A DNA stretch of 56,768 bases from Zoogloea sp. (GCA_009026175.1 WBTZ01000011.1:1-56768), one strand, 5' to 3'; counted from the stretch's first letter, positions 44,186 to 54,360 are shown. Program-made: numbers and translations. The notes: generated by a model not told the origin, from the letters alone.

Positions 44186-45396
44186 TTTTACGCTGGCTCC
44201 TGCCGGTGGGAACGGAGCCTTCGATACGCCCTGTGCTCGTCGGGCGTGCCCTGCGCGCCTTCGCTGACGGCTACATGGCAATCCTTTTGCCGGTCTATTT
44301 GTTGGCCCTGGGCTTCGGCACCTGGGAGGTGGGGTTGATCGCCAGTGCCACCTTGCTCGGCTCCGCTGCGGCGACCCTGGCAGTCGGGGCGTGGGGGCAC
44401 CGCGTTCACCACCGAAGTCTGTTGCTTGGCGCGGCGGTGCTGATGGCGGCGACCGGATTTGCCTTTGCCCTTGGGTCGAGCTTCTGGCCGCTGCTCCTGA
44501 TTGCTTTCGTCGGCACGCTCAACCCAAGTTCCGGCGATGTCAGCGTGTTCCTGCCGCTGGAGCATACCCGCCTGGCTGAAGCCGCCCACGGGGAGGCGCG
44601 TACGGGTCTGTTCGCCCGCTACAGCCTGCTCGGTGCCCTGTTCGCGGCACTGGGCGCCTTGGCGGCAGGCGTGCCAGATCGACTTGTGCTGCTCGCCGAC
44701 CTGACTCGCCTTGATGCGTTGCGCGCGATGTTCGCGTTGTATGGCCTGGTCGGCGCCATGGTGTGGCTTCTCTATCGGCGCCTGCCCGAGCCACAGGCCG
44801 ATGAGGAACGGGTGCCGCCCAAACCGCTTGGGCCGTCCCGCGGCATTGTGCTGCGGCTCGCCGCCTTGTTTTCGGTGGATTCCTTCGCCGGTGGGCTGGT
44901 GGTCAATTCATTGCTGGCCCTGTGGTTGTTCCAGCGCTTCGAGCTGTCCCTGGGGGCTGCCGGGATGTTCTTCCTATGGTCCGGGCTGCTGGGCGCGGCT
45001 TCGCAACTGGCGGCGCCCCGGCTGGCCAGGCGGATCGGCTTGGTCAACACGATGGTGTTCACCCACATCCCGGCCAGCCTGTGCCTGATCGCCGCCGCCT
45101 TTGCGCCGCGCATGGAGTGGGCGCTCGGTTTGCTGCTGCTGCGCTCGCTCATGTCCCAGATGGACGTACCGGCCCGAAGCGCCTTCGTGATGGCCGTGGT
45201 GACGCCGGGAGAGAGAGCTGCCGCCGCCAGTTTCACTACCGTACCACGCAGCCTCGCCTCAGCAGTTAGCCCGGCGCTGGGGGGCGCACTCTTTGCCACC
45301 GGCTGGCTGGCCGTACCACTGGTGGCCTGTGGCGTACTCAAAATTGCTTACGATCTGGCGTTGTGGCGAGCGTTTCGCGAAATCGATACCCAATGA
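44182..45396 (+). CDS. MFS transporter of the chromate operon
   Basis: 404 residues, about 12 membrane segments, with MFS-type loops (ALRAFADGYMAILLPVYLL, GAWGHRVHHRS). The GTG at 44182 overlaps the previous stop (GTGA). MFS permeases are frequent last genes of chrB-type operons; substrate not known. Confidence 0.83.
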   Translation: MILRWLLPVGTEPSIRPVLVGRALRAFADGYMAILLPVYLLALGFGTWEVGLIASATLLGSAAATLAVGAWGHRVHHRSLLLGAAVLMAATGFAFALGSSFWPLLLIAFVGTLNPSSGDVSVFLPLEHTRLAEAAHGEARTGLFARYSLLGALFAALGALAAGVPDRLVLLADLTRLDALRAMFALYGLVGAMVWLLYRRLPEPQADEERVPPKPLGPSRGIVLRLAALFSVDSFAGGLVVNSLLALWLFQRFELSLGAAGMFFLWSGLLGAASQLAAPRLARRIGLVNTMVFTHIPASLCLIAAAFAPRMEWALGLLLLRSLMSQMDVPARSAFVMAVVTPGERAAAASFTTVPRSLASAVSPALGGALFATGWLAVPLVACGVLKIAYDLALWRAFREIDTQ

Positions 45397-45507
45397 CTCA
45401 GGCTGCAATCCGTGCCCAACACGCCGTTCGGCAGCACCTCGTTACAATAGCGCCCGTCCCAACTCCAAAGCCGCACGTCTTTTCAAGAACGTAGGGCGGC
45501 TTGCCTC

Positions 45508-46824
45508 ATGGATTTAGCTCTAGTTTTTCTGCTTATTGTCATCAATGGCATTTTTGCCATGTCCGAGATCGCCGTGGTCTCGTCCCGCAAGTCCCGGCTT
45601 CAAAATCTGGCTGACGACGGCAGTCTGGGTGCCCAGGCGGCTCTCTCGCTGCACCACGAACCGTCGAGCTTTCTGTCCACCATTCAGGTCGGCATCACCC
45701 TGGTCGGCATCCTGAACGGTGCAATCGGTGAAGCGGCGGTGGCTGACCCGCTGGCTGCCTGGTTGGTCGGCATTCCTCTGCTGGAGCCCTACGCAAAGGG
45801 TATCGCCCTGACGGTTACCGTGGTTGGCCTGACCTATTTCTCGGTGGTGGTGGGCGAACTGGTACCCAAGCGCCTTGCCTTGCTGGCTCCCGAGGGCATT
45901 GCCTCGCTGGTGGCCCGGCCGATGATGATCCTGGCCCGGATCACCCATCCGCTGGTGGTCATCCTGTCCAGTTCCTGCTCGGGCATCCTGCGGCTCCTGG
46001 GCGCCAAGCGCAAGGACGAGCCACCGGTGACCGACGACGAGATCAAGGTGTTGATGGAGCAAGGCGCCGAGGCCGGCGTTTTCCATGAGAGCGAGCAGGA
46101 AATCGTCTCCAATGTGCTGCGTCTGGACGAACAGCGCATCTCGTCCATCATGACCCCGCGCCGTGACATGCTGGTCATCGATCTGGATGAAGACGAGGAA
46201 ACCGTCTGGCAGCGCATCATCGAGACCGAATACTCGCGGCTGGTGGTGTGCCGTGGTGGTCTGGACCATGTTCTGGGGGTCCTTCAGACCGGCGATCTGC
46301 TCAAGAAAGTGCTTCCGGGTCATGGAATCACGACGGCCGATGTGGAGTCGATGCTTCGCCCGCCACTTTACGTCCCTGAGTCCGTCACCACTACGCAGCT
46401 TCTCGAAAGCTTCCGTCGGGCACGCCTCCAGTTCGCGCTGATCATCAACGAGTATGGGGATGTGCAGGGCCTGGTGACGCTGACCGACGTGCTGGCCGCC
46501 ATCGTCGGCGAACTGTCGGTGCCTGAGGCCCCGGAGGATCGCGACATGCTGCAACGGGAGGACGGCTCCTGGCTGATGGATGGGGATGTGGGTGTCGAAC
46601 GCCTGAAGTCAGTTCTCGATATCGTCGACGATCTGCCGGGCGAGGATGAGCACTCCTTCCACACACTGGGCGGTTTCATCATGCATGCCCTTGGCCGTGT
46701 CCCCGCGCCAACCGATCACTTCGAGGTGCTTGGCTGGCGTTTTGAGGTCATGGACATGGATCGCAACCGAGTGGACAAGGTGCTGGTGTCTGCTTCAATG
46801 CCATCTGCGACCTCAATACACTAG
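45508..46824 (+). CDS. CNNM/CorC-HlyC family membrane protein with CBS pair
   Basis: 438 residues. An N-terminal DUF21 membrane domain (four segments in about 1-180; NGIFAMSEIAVVSSRKSRL), two CBS domains (about 205-335, opening MTPRRDMLVIDL), and a C-terminal CorC/HlyC domain. This family is linked to magnesium/cobalt efflux. It is 111 bases from the chromate operon and has its own weak upstream signals (TACAAT at 45443). Confidence 0.88.
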   Translation: MDLALVFLLIVINGIFAMSEIAVVSSRKSRLQNLADDGSLGAQAALSLHHEPSSFLSTIQVGITLVGILNGAIGEAAVADPLAAWLVGIPLLEPYAKGIALTVTVVGLTYFSVVVGELVPKRLALLAPEGIASLVARPMMILARITHPLVVILSSSCSGILRLLGAKRKDEPPVTDDEIKVLMEQGAEAGVFHESEQEIVSNVLRLDEQRISSIMTPRRDMLVIDLDEDEETVWQRIIETEYSRLVVCRGGLDHVLGVLQTGDLLKKVLPGHGITTADVESMLRPPLYVPESVTTTQLLESFRRARLQFALIINEYGDVQGLVTLTDVLAAIVGELSVPEAPEDRDMLQREDGSWLMDGDVGVERLKSVLDIVDDLPGEDEHSFHTLGGFIMHALGRVPAPTDHFEVLGWRFEVMDMDRNRVDKVLVSASMPSATSIH

Positions 46825-46834
46825 CTCCGCAGGC

Positions 46835-47884
46835 TCAATGTCCATGCCGGTGATGGATGTCCGGAAAATGATCATGGTTGTGATTTAGCGGTATGTGGTG
46901 ATGGGGATGGGTATGCGGCTCCCGCCCATCCCACGCCGGAGTGTGGCTGTGTTGATGGTGTTCGTCGTGAATATGCGCGTGGCTATGGTCCAGCGGCTCA
47001 TGCACATGCCCGTGCTCATGAGTCTCGGTCAAATGCAACCATACGCCAACACTCATCAGAACCGCGGCAATCCAGAACGGTGGTGGAGTCGGCTCTCCCA
47101 GCAGTGCAATGCTCACGGCCGCACCGACGAACGGCGCGGTGGAGAAATAGGCGCCGGTCCGGGATGTGCCCAGTTCCCGTAGCGCCCGCACGAAAAACAC
47201 CAGGCTCAGACCGTATCCCAGCAAACCGACACTCATCGTCATGCCGGCCAGCGGCCAGGCTGGCAGGGCCTGGCCAAGAACGAGGGCCAGCCCCAGATTG
47301 ACGGCCCCCGCCACCAGTCCTTTCGCGCTGGCAATGAACAACGCATCGGACGCAGACACCTTGCGGGTCAGGTTGTTGTCGATGGCCCAGCACAGACAGG
47401 CGCCCATGATCGCAGCCGGGCCGATCCAGTCACCCCGGCCAGCCTCTCCGTTCTGCCAGGAAAGCGCAATGCCACCGGCGACAATGAATCCCATGCCGGC
47501 AACAATCCGACGTCCGGCGTGCTCCCGGAACACAAGCCAGGCCAGCACCGCGGTCAGCACGGCTTCGAGGTTGAGCAACAGCGAAGCGGTACCTGCGCCT
47601 GTTCTGCCAAGCCCGACAACGAGCAGCAATGGGCCGAGCACACCGCCGAAGCCGATGGCGCCTCCAAACCAGCGCCAATCTGCACCCGACAGTCCACTCG
47701 CCTGCCAGCCCCGATCCCGCAGTAGCCGAGCCACGGCAAGGCCCAGGCCGCTGCCCAGGTAGAGCAATCCGGCCAGCACCAGGGCTGAGCCGTCGCCGAT
47801 CAGGAGCTTGACGAACGGCGTGCTGGCGCCGAACAGGGCCGCGGCCAGCAGGGCCAGCCAGACGGCGGGCGTCGTGGTGCTCAT
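46835..47884 (-). CDS. EamA/DMT-family transporter with histidine-rich C-terminal tail
   Basis: 349 residues. Ten membrane segments in two EamA halves, then about 65 residues with more than 20 histidines (for example DHSHAHIHDEHHQHSHT and PHHHIPLNHNHDH), expected to bind Zn, Ni or Co. The start overlaps the RND pump stop (ATGA), so it is the last gene of the efflux operon. DMT proteins export metabolites in most cases; the tail and context suggest a metal-related role. Confidence 0.85.
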   Translation of the reverse strand: MSTTTPAVWLALLAAALFGASTPFVKLLIGDGSALVLAGLLYLGSGLGLAVARLLRDRGWQASGLSGADWRWFGGAIGFGGVLGPLLLVVGLGRTGAGTASLLLNLEAVLTAVLAWLVFREHAGRRIVAGMGFIVAGGIALSWQNGEAGRGDWIGPAAIMGACLCWAIDNNLTRKVSASDALFIASAKGLVAGAVNLGLALVLGQALPAWPLAGMTMSVGLLGYGLSLVFFVRALRELGTSRTGAYFSTAPFVGAAVSIALLGEPTPPPFWIAAVLMSVGVWLHLTETHEHGHVHEPLDHSHAHIHDEHHQHSHTPAWDGREPHTHPHHHIPLNHNHDHFPDIHHRHGH

Positions 47885-50800
47885 ACGACATCCTTGCGTT
47901 GCAGGGGTGAAGCTGGGCCTTGCTCCAGGCGCTTGTGGATGGCGCCGAAGCGCAGGTACAGCGCGGGCACGACGATCATGTTGAGCAGCGTCGAGCTGCC
48001 CAGCCCGAACAGGATGACGATGGCCATCGGCGACTGGATCTCGCTGCCCGGCTGCCCGGCGGCCAAGGCCAGGGGCACCAGCGCCAGACCAGCAGCCAGG
48101 GCCGTCATCAGAATGGGCACCAGGCGCTCCTCGGCACCGCGCCTGACGGCTTCGGTGGCATCGCCAACCCCTTCGTGCTCCACCAGGTGATGGATGTGGG
48201 CGATCATCATCACGCCGTTGCGGGTGACGATGCCGAACAGCGTGATGAAGCCGATGATCGACGCCACCGACAGCACGCCACCGGCGGCGAACACCCCGAT
48301 CACGCCACCGATGATGGCCAGCGGCAGGTTGAGCATCACCAGCAGCGCATCCCGGGCAGTGCGGAAAGCGACGAAGAGCAGCAGGAAGATGCCCACGATG
48401 ACGCCCACGCCCAGGAACAGCAGTGTCCGGCCGGCCTCTTCGGCGCTCTCGAACTGGCCACCGTACTCCACGTGGTAGCCCGCAGGCAGCTTGACCTGGG
48501 CCGCGACATTGCGCCGGATGTCGTCCACCACGCTCGCCAGATCCCGCCCGGCCACATTGGCCATCACGACCATCTTGCGCTGCACGTTTTCACGCGTGAT
48601 GTAGTACGGCGCCCGGTCATTGCGAATATCGGCCAGGGCCGAAAGCGGGATGCGCGCTCCGCTGGCCGTGGTGACCAGCGTAGAGCGGATCGCATCGATA
48701 TTGGCCTTCGCCGAAGGATCGAAGCGCACCGCCAGATCGTAGCTGGCCTGGCCTTGCTGGACACGGCTCACCGCCATCCCGGAAAAGGCCATCTCGACGG
48801 TTTCCGCCACCTGCCGGATGGACAGGCCATGACGGGCCAGGGCATCCCGCCGAAAGCGCAGGGTGAGGAAGGGAATATCGCCCTGCTGCTCGTCCGAAAC
48901 ATCGACCGCACCGTCAACCGTCTGCACCAGAGCCTTGATTTCGCCGGTCAGGCGACGCAGCTCAGGCAGCTCGGGGCCGAATATCTTCACCGCGATGTTC
49001 GAGCGGTTGCCCGAAAGCATGTGGTCGATGCGGTGGGAAATCGGCTGACCGATGACGATCTGGGTACCCGGGATGCTGGCGAGGTCGGCCCGTAGCGCGG
49101 CCAGAAAGGCTTCCTTGCTGCGCTCCCGCATCTTCAAAGTCACTTCCATTTCCGACGCAGACACGTCCATCGCGTGCGGATCGCCCTCGGCCCGGCCGGT
49201 TCGACGGGCGGTAGCGACCACTTCAGGATGGGACAGCAGGATCTGCTCGACCTGTTGGCCCAGGCGATCGGACTCCTCCAGCGCGGTGCCCGGCAGCGTG
49301 GCGGTACTGACCGTCAGCGTCCCTTCGTTGAAATCCGGCAGAAAGGCCCGGCCTGCGAAGCTCAACGCGACCAGGGATGCCACCAAGGCAAGCACGCTGA
49401 CCAGCGTCACCCCCTTCCAGCGGGTCAGCGTTGCGTCCAGCACACGCCGGTAGCCGCCTTTTATTGCATGCAGGAAGCGCGGCTCCACGTTCTGGCGGAC
49501 GATCTTCGAGCGTGGCAGGACCAGCGCCGCCAGCACCGGCGTGACGGTGATCGCCACCAGCAGCGAAGCGGCAAGGGAGACGACGTAAGCAAAACCCAGC
49601 GGCACCATCAGCCGGCCTTCCACACCGGAGAGAAAGAAGAGCGGCATGAACACCAGCATGATGATCAGGGTCGCAAACACGATGGAGCCCTGGATCTCGC
49701 GGGTGGCATCGAAAACCACTTGCAGGACGGTGTGCTGTTCGCTCTCGGGCTTGGCCAGGTTATCCCGCAGACGCCGGACGATGTTCTCCACCACGATGAT
49801 GGCGTCGTCCACCAGGGCACCAAGGGCAATCGCCATGCCGCCCAGGGTCATGGTGTTGATGGTGGCCCCGAGCGCCTTCATCGACAGGATGGCAGCGACC
49901 AGCGACAGGGGGATGGCCACCAGGGTGATCAGCGTGGCGCGAGCCGACAGCAGGAAGGCGAAGACGATGGCAACAACCAGGATGGCCCCGTCGCGCAGGG
50001 CGACGAGCAGGTTGTCGATCGAGGTTTTGATGAAATCCGCCTGACGGAAGATGTGGCGCTCGATCTTCATGCCTGCCGGCAGGCCTGCCTGGATGTCCGC
50101 CAGGCTGCGGTCAAGCCGGTCGGTCAGCTCCAGCGTATTGGCCCCGGGTTGCTTCTGGATGCCCAGCACCACCGCCGGCTTGCCGTTATGGGAGCCAACA
50201 CCACGCTTTGGCGCAGCCCCGATGCCGACCTCGGCGACGTGACGGATCAGGACGGGCTGCCCATCGCGGACCGTGATGACTGTTTCTGCAATGTCGTCCA
50301 GCACGACAATCCGGCCCTGGCCCTGGATCAGATACTCCTGACCCGCTTCCACATAGAAGCCGGCCGAGGCGTTCTGATTGGACTCGCGTAGCGCCTGCAC
50401 CACCTCGTCGAGCGTCAGCTTGTAGGCGGCAAGGCGTTCGGGCTTCACCGTCACCTGAAACTGCTGGGTGTCACCACCGATAGGCAGCACTTCAGCGACC
50501 CCAGGGACGGCCAGAATCCGCCGCTTGAGCACCTGCTCTGCGACGTTCTTCAGGGCCAGACCGTCGTGCTTGTCGGAGGCCAGCGCAATAAAAAGGATCT
50601 CCCCCATGATCGACGCCGCGGGGGTCATCGCCGGGGCCGGGATGTCCGGCGGCAAGGTGGCACGGGCCAGTTGCAGACGTTCAGCCACCACCTGGCGAGC
50701 CCGGTAGAGGTCGGTGCCCCACTCGAACTCCACGGTCACCACCGACAGGCCGATCTTGGTGGCCGAGCGTACCCGACGCACACCGGGGGCACCGTTGAGT

Positions 50801-51015
50801 GCGGTTTCGATGGGAAAGGTGACCAGGTTCTCCACGTCCGTCGGCGCCATGCCGTGCGCCTCGGTGACGACCGTTACCGCCGGTGCGGTGAGATCCGGAA
50901 AAACGTCCACCGGTGTGCGGGCAGCCTGCCAGCCCCCCCAGGCCAGCAGCAATACGCCGGCCAGCACGACAAAAAGCTTGTTGCGGAGCGACCACGCAAT
51001 GATGTGTCCGATCAT
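47881..51015 (-). CDS. Heavy-metal efflux RND pump (CzcA/CusA family)
   Basis: 1044 residues with the RND layout: TM1, large periplasmic loop, TM2-7, second loop, TM8-12. The TM4 motif GALVDDAIIVVEN holds the acidic residues used for proton coupling. The start MIGHIIAWSLRNKLFVVLAG and DFNEGTLTVSTATLPGT fit the heavy-metal subfamily. With the adaptor and outer membrane factor encoded upstream it forms a tripartite pump. Metal specificity cannot be told from the sequence by eye. Confidence 0.92.
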   Translation of the reverse strand: MIGHIIAWSLRNKLFVVLAGVLLLAWGGWQAARTPVDVFPDLTAPAVTVVTEAHGMAPTDVENLVTFPIETALNGAPGVRRVRSATKIGLSVVTVEFEWGTDLYRARQVVAERLQLARATLPPDIPAPAMTPAASIMGEILFIALASDKHDGLALKNVAEQVLKRRILAVPGVAEVLPIGGDTQQFQVTVKPERLAAYKLTLDEVVQALRESNQNASAGFYVEAGQEYLIQGQGRIVVLDDIAETVITVRDGQPVLIRHVAEVGIGAAPKRGVGSHNGKPAVVLGIQKQPGANTLELTDRLDRSLADIQAGLPAGMKIERHIFRQADFIKTSIDNLLVALRDGAILVVAIVFAFLLSARATLITLVAIPLSLVAAILSMKALGATINTMTLGGMAIALGALVDDAIIVVENIVRRLRDNLAKPESEQHTVLQVVFDATREIQGSIVFATLIIMLVFMPLFFLSGVEGRLMVPLGFAYVVSLAASLLVAITVTPVLAALVLPRSKIVRQNVEPRFLHAIKGGYRRVLDATLTRWKGVTLVSVLALVASLVALSFAGRAFLPDFNEGTLTVSTATLPGTALEESDRLGQQVEQILLSHPEVVATARRTGRAEGDPHAMDVSASEMEVTLKMRERSKEAFLAALRADLASIPGTQIVIGQPISHRIDHMLSGNRSNIAVKIFGPELPELRRLTGEIKALVQTVDGAVDVSDEQQGDIPFLTLRFRRDALARHGLSIRQVAETVEMAFSGMAVSRVQQGQASYDLAVRFDPSAKANIDAIRSTLVTTASGARIPLSALADIRNDRAPYYITRENVQRKMVVMANVAGRDLASVVDDIRRNVAAQVKLPAGYHVEYGGQFESAEEAGRTLLFLGVGVIVGIFLLLFVAFRTARDALLVMLNLPLAIIGGVIGVFAAGGVLSVASIIGFITLFGIVTRNGVMMIAHIHHLVEHEGVGDATEAVRRGAEERLVPILMTALAAGLALVPLALAAGQPGSEIQSPMAIVILFGLGSSTLLNMIVVPALYLRFGAIHKRLEQGPASPLQRKDVV

Positions 51016-51027
51016 GATCGTGCCCTG

Positions 51028-52596
51028 TCAGTGCGCATGGCCGTGGCCGATTTCACCAGTCTTGGTGGCGGCAAGCTTGACCAGATAGGCGCCTCGCGAC
51101 ACCACCCGTTGGCCGGGCTCAAGGCCTTCAACGATTTCCACCCAGTCACCTTCGCGGGTGCCCACCCGTACCGGGCGACGCTCGAAGGATTCTCCGCCGG
51201 TCATTACAAACACATGGGGGACGCCACTCTCGTCGATCACCGCCGAGCCTGGAACAGCGATCACTTCGCGGGCTGCGCCGGAGTAGACCTCCGCTTTCAC
51301 CGCCATGCCGACACGCAAGCGTTCATCTGGCAGGGGGAACTCGAAAAGGACCGGCACCGTGCGGGTTGCCGTATCGATGGCCCCACCCGTGGCGATCAGG
51401 CGGCCATTCCTGCCCGGCACGATGTCGAAACTCTTCTCGATGCCTTCCACCCGGAAGCTGGCACCACTCGGCGCAGCGAGCCGGGCCGATTCCGACTCGG
51501 AAACCCGCAGTTCCAGCCACAGCATGCGGCGATCAACGATGTGAAAAAGCAAGCTGCCCTCCTGAGCAAAGGCGCCCGGAGACACGCGTACATCGGCAAT
51601 GATCCCCGAAGCCGGAGCACGCAGGGGTACCCCGCCGGCGCTCCCTCCGTACTGGCCAAGGCGCCCTTGTGCGGCGTCGAGCTCGGCCCGTGCCGACGCT
51701 TCAGCGGCACGGGCGGTGAGCACGCGTTTCTCGGGCACGGCCTCATCCTTGAAGAGCTCTTCCATGCGGGCACGTTCACGTGCGCTCAGATCAAGCGCCA
51801 CCCTGGCCTTGCGGGCATTGGCCTGGAGCGATGCCAGATCAGTGTCGCCGCCCAGGCGCGGTGAAAGGTAGGCGAGGATGTCACCCTTCTTCACGACCTG
51901 TCCAAGCTGCGGAAAAGTGCCGGAAGGCTGCACCTGGCCGGACATCGGCGCCGTCAGCAGGGCTTCGCCATCCGGTCGGGCACGCAGCGTGCCGGTGGCG
52001 GCGATCGCGGGACGGATCGCATGCCGCGTTACTTCGGCAGTAGCGAAATCCACTTTCCACTGCTGTTCCTTGGTGAAACCGATGCCGCCCTCATCGTGCT
52101 CCGCGGCAAGCGCATCGGCGCTCTTCCGGTCAGGGTAGATCGTGACGGGGCCGAGGCGATGGCGAACGGTGAAGTCTGCGGTGACCACCTCAATGTCGAG
52201 TTCTCGCGGTCCGGCAAGCCTGGGCTCGGCTTCCGGCCTGAAGATGCCCGGCTGGGTTGGCGCGCGGGTGGAAAAGACTTCATCCGGCTGGCCACCACCG
52301 GAGAGAATCACGCTCACTGTGCCCGTGGCCAGGGCCTTGAAGTCGGCCAGTTGGGTCAGGTGGGCAGCGAAGGCCGACTTCTCGCCGACAACGAGGCGGG
52401 GAAACTCCACGAACAACTCGGTCTTGTCGGTGAAGTGGGTGATCTTCTCGCCGCCAGGGCCGTGGTCATGCCCATGCCCGGCTGCCGGTGAATGGCGGCC
52501 GTCGGCGGCATGTTCGTGGCCATGGTCGCTGCAGGCTGACAGGCTCAGGACGGCAAAGGTCGATACCAGCAAAGTGGCTATCAGGGTCTTGTTCAT
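51028..52596 (-). CDS. Membrane fusion (adaptor) protein of the efflux pump, lipoprotein
   Basis: 522 residues. N-terminal lipoprotein signal with C22 (LSLSAC), then a histidine-rich stretch (HGHEHAADGRH, HGHDHG) and an extra N-terminal beta domain before the usual barrel-sandwich/hairpin part (about 210-400). It ends in GHGHAH. GGGAG supports the ATG at 52596. Such proteins connect the pump to the outer membrane channel, and the histidines may capture metal in the periplasm. Confidence 0.88.
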   Translation of the reverse strand: MNKTLIATLLVSTFAVLSLSACSDHGHEHAADGRHSPAAGHGHDHGPGGEKITHFTDKTELFVEFPRLVVGEKSAFAAHLTQLADFKALATGTVSVILSGGGQPDEVFSTRAPTQPGIFRPEAEPRLAGPRELDIEVVTADFTVRHRLGPVTIYPDRKSADALAAEHDEGGIGFTKEQQWKVDFATAEVTRHAIRPAIAATGTLRARPDGEALLTAPMSGQVQPSGTFPQLGQVVKKGDILAYLSPRLGGDTDLASLQANARKARVALDLSARERARMEELFKDEAVPEKRVLTARAAEASARAELDAAQGRLGQYGGSAGGVPLRAPASGIIADVRVSPGAFAQEGSLLFHIVDRRMLWLELRVSESESARLAAPSGASFRVEGIEKSFDIVPGRNGRLIATGGAIDTATRTVPVLFEFPLPDERLRVGMAVKAEVYSGAAREVIAVPGSAVIDESGVPHVFVMTGGESFERRPVRVGTREGDWVEIVEGLEPGQRVVSRGAYLVKLAATKTGEIGHGHAH

Positions 52597-53837
52597 TCGG
52601 TGACACTCCCGGTCAACAGGTCGTATTCGATGCGGGCCTGGCGGGCTTTCCATTCCAGATCGAGGGCGGTGATTTCGGCATCCAGGGCGCCGCGATAGGC
52701 GTCGAGAAGTTCCAGCAGGGTGGACTCACCGCCCTGGTAGGCGGCCTCGGCGATGCGCAGCAGCTCTGCCGAGCCAGCGACGGCACGCGTGCGGTAATCA
52801 GCCACGGCGGTGCTCAGACGCTCGACCTGGCGGTGCAGGCCACGCAGATCGCCTTCCGCGCGGGCACGAATCAAGGCGTATTCCGAGCGAGCGCTGAGTG
52901 CATCGGCTATCGCCCTGCGCGCACCGGCCTGCTGGCGATCGAAGACCGGCAGGGGAATAGAGAGGGTGACGACGGTCGACGTGTCCCGGCCGACACCGTT
53001 ATCCGTGTACTTGGGGCCGACGCCAACGGTGATATCCGGCACCCAGCCACGGGAGGCAGCCCGGCCGTCGAGATCGGCCGCTTCGGCACGCCGGGCAAGG
53101 GCTTGCAGATCCGGCCTCCGTTCAAGTCCCCCCAGAGCCTGGTCAAGGGCAGGTAAGCCTGCCGGAGGCAGCACGCCGCTGACGGGTGCGAGAGGCGCGC
53201 CGGGCGTGCCGATCAGGGCAGCCAGACGTTCGTGCGCCCGTTCGAGATCGGCCTGCTCGACACTGAGACGCGCCTGGGCGGTCTGGCGCTCGCGGGCAAG
53301 ACGACGGCGGTCATAGCCGGAGGCTTCGCCACTACGGGCCAGCTTGTCGACGATGCCCTCGACGCGCGCGAAACGCCGGGTCCAGGCCTCGGTCGAACTG
53401 ATGGTCTCCTGCTTGAGGAGCACTTCGTGGAAGCGGTAACGGATTTCGGCGGCAATCTCCTTGCGACGCTGGGCGTTACCGACGCTGGCCACATCCACAC
53501 GCACACCGGCGGCTTCCCGGCGCAGTCCGCGACGCCCGGACACATCGAAGGTTTGGGCAATCAGCCAGGTCTGCTCGGTGGCATCGGCGCCACGCCGACC
53601 GCCATCACGGCTGTAGCCCAGCGTGGGATTGGGCGGAAGGCCGGCGGCCAGGGCATCCGCCTCGGCCACCTCAACGCTTCCACGTTCAAGGCTGGAGAGA
53701 TCGCTCCGTGCAAGGCCAAGGCGAACGGCATCAGCCTCGGTCAGCGAGCGATATTGGGGTGCAGATTGGGGCGTATTGGTCTGTGCCCACGCAGCCAGCG
53801 GCAGCGCGAGCGAAACCATGCATAGCAGGTGTCGCAT
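52593..53837 (-). CDS. Outer membrane factor of the efflux pump (CzcC/TolC type)
   Basis: 414 residues with a signal peptide (LLCMVSLALPLAAWA) and two outer-membrane efflux repeats of long helices (LTEADAVRLGLARSDLSSL near the start). It provides the outer membrane channel. AGGAAT supports the ATG, and the stop overlaps the adaptor start (ATGA). Confidence 0.88.
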   Translation of the reverse strand: MRHLLCMVSLALPLAAWAQTNTPQSAPQYRSLTEADAVRLGLARSDLSSLERGSVEVAEADALAAGLPPNPTLGYSRDGGRRGADATEQTWLIAQTFDVSGRRGLRREAAGVRVDVASVGNAQRRKEIAAEIRYRFHEVLLKQETISSTEAWTRRFARVEGIVDKLARSGEASGYDRRRLARERQTAQARLSVEQADLERAHERLAALIGTPGAPLAPVSGVLPPAGLPALDQALGGLERRPDLQALARRAEAADLDGRAASRGWVPDITVGVGPKYTDNGVGRDTSTVVTLSIPLPVFDRQQAGARRAIADALSARSEYALIRARAEGDLRGLHRQVERLSTAVADYRTRAVAGSAELLRIAEAAYQGGESTLLELLDAYRGALDAEITALDLEWKARQARIEYDLLTGSVTE

Positions 53838-53935
53838 CGGATTCCTCGTGACGAAATGACAGGGTCGAGGTCACCGGCAGGCGATGAAAGGCGACGGCTG
53901 CGCGAAGCAGCCTGGAGAAAACGGGCCTGCCGGCT

Positions 53936-54319
53936 CTACAGCAGAACCGATGGAGGCCAGTCGAACAGCGGGGGGATGTGAGACGTGAAGGCGGCAGGTG
54001 GCCGGACGGGGCGAACACCAGGTGGAGGGTCGCCGAGATTTAGATCGGGATTGATGATCAGCGTGCTGAACAGGGGGTGATAGTGCCCGCCGTCATGATG
54101 TCCGTCCTCACCGTGATCAGGGATCTGGTTCAGCCCGAACAGCCCGTCATGATCGCTGTCAGGATCGGATTCGTGCTGGTGATCATGATCCGTGTCATGA
54201 ACGTGAAAGCCCAGGGCCACCACATCCTCCCCCCAGTGACCGTCGACGCTCTCGGCCGCCGCCCAGGCAAACTGGAGCGGAACGAGCAGCATGAGGAGGA
54301 TGGCTAGGATGCGGTGCAT
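53936..54319 (-). CDS. CzcI-like histidine-rich periplasmic protein
   Basis: 127 residues. A signal peptide (ILAILLMLLVPLQFAWAAA) that closely resembles CzcI, and a mature part with many His and Asp (HVHDTDHDHQHESDPDSDHD) and a proline-rich end (SHIPPLFDWPP). CzcI proteins precede czcCBA and modulate the response to divalent metals. It sits about 100 bases before the czcC-like gene. Confidence 0.78.
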   Translation of the reverse strand: MHRILAILLMLLVPLQFAWAAAESVDGHWGEDVVALGFHVHDTDHDHQHESDPDSDHDGLFGLNQIPDHGEDGHHDGGHYHPLFSTLIINPDLNLGDPPPGVRPVRPPAAFTSHIPPLFDWPPSVLL

Positions 54320-54349
54320 GGGCGGATTCTACTGCATGAATCCGCTGAT

Positions 54350-54360
54350 CTGCTAAGCAG
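54350..54360. promoter_or_regulatory. Short palindrome upstream of the efflux operon
   Basis: CTGCT-A-AGCAG, 31 bases before the czcI-like start. Possible operator, but too short to be sure. Confidence 0.25.
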
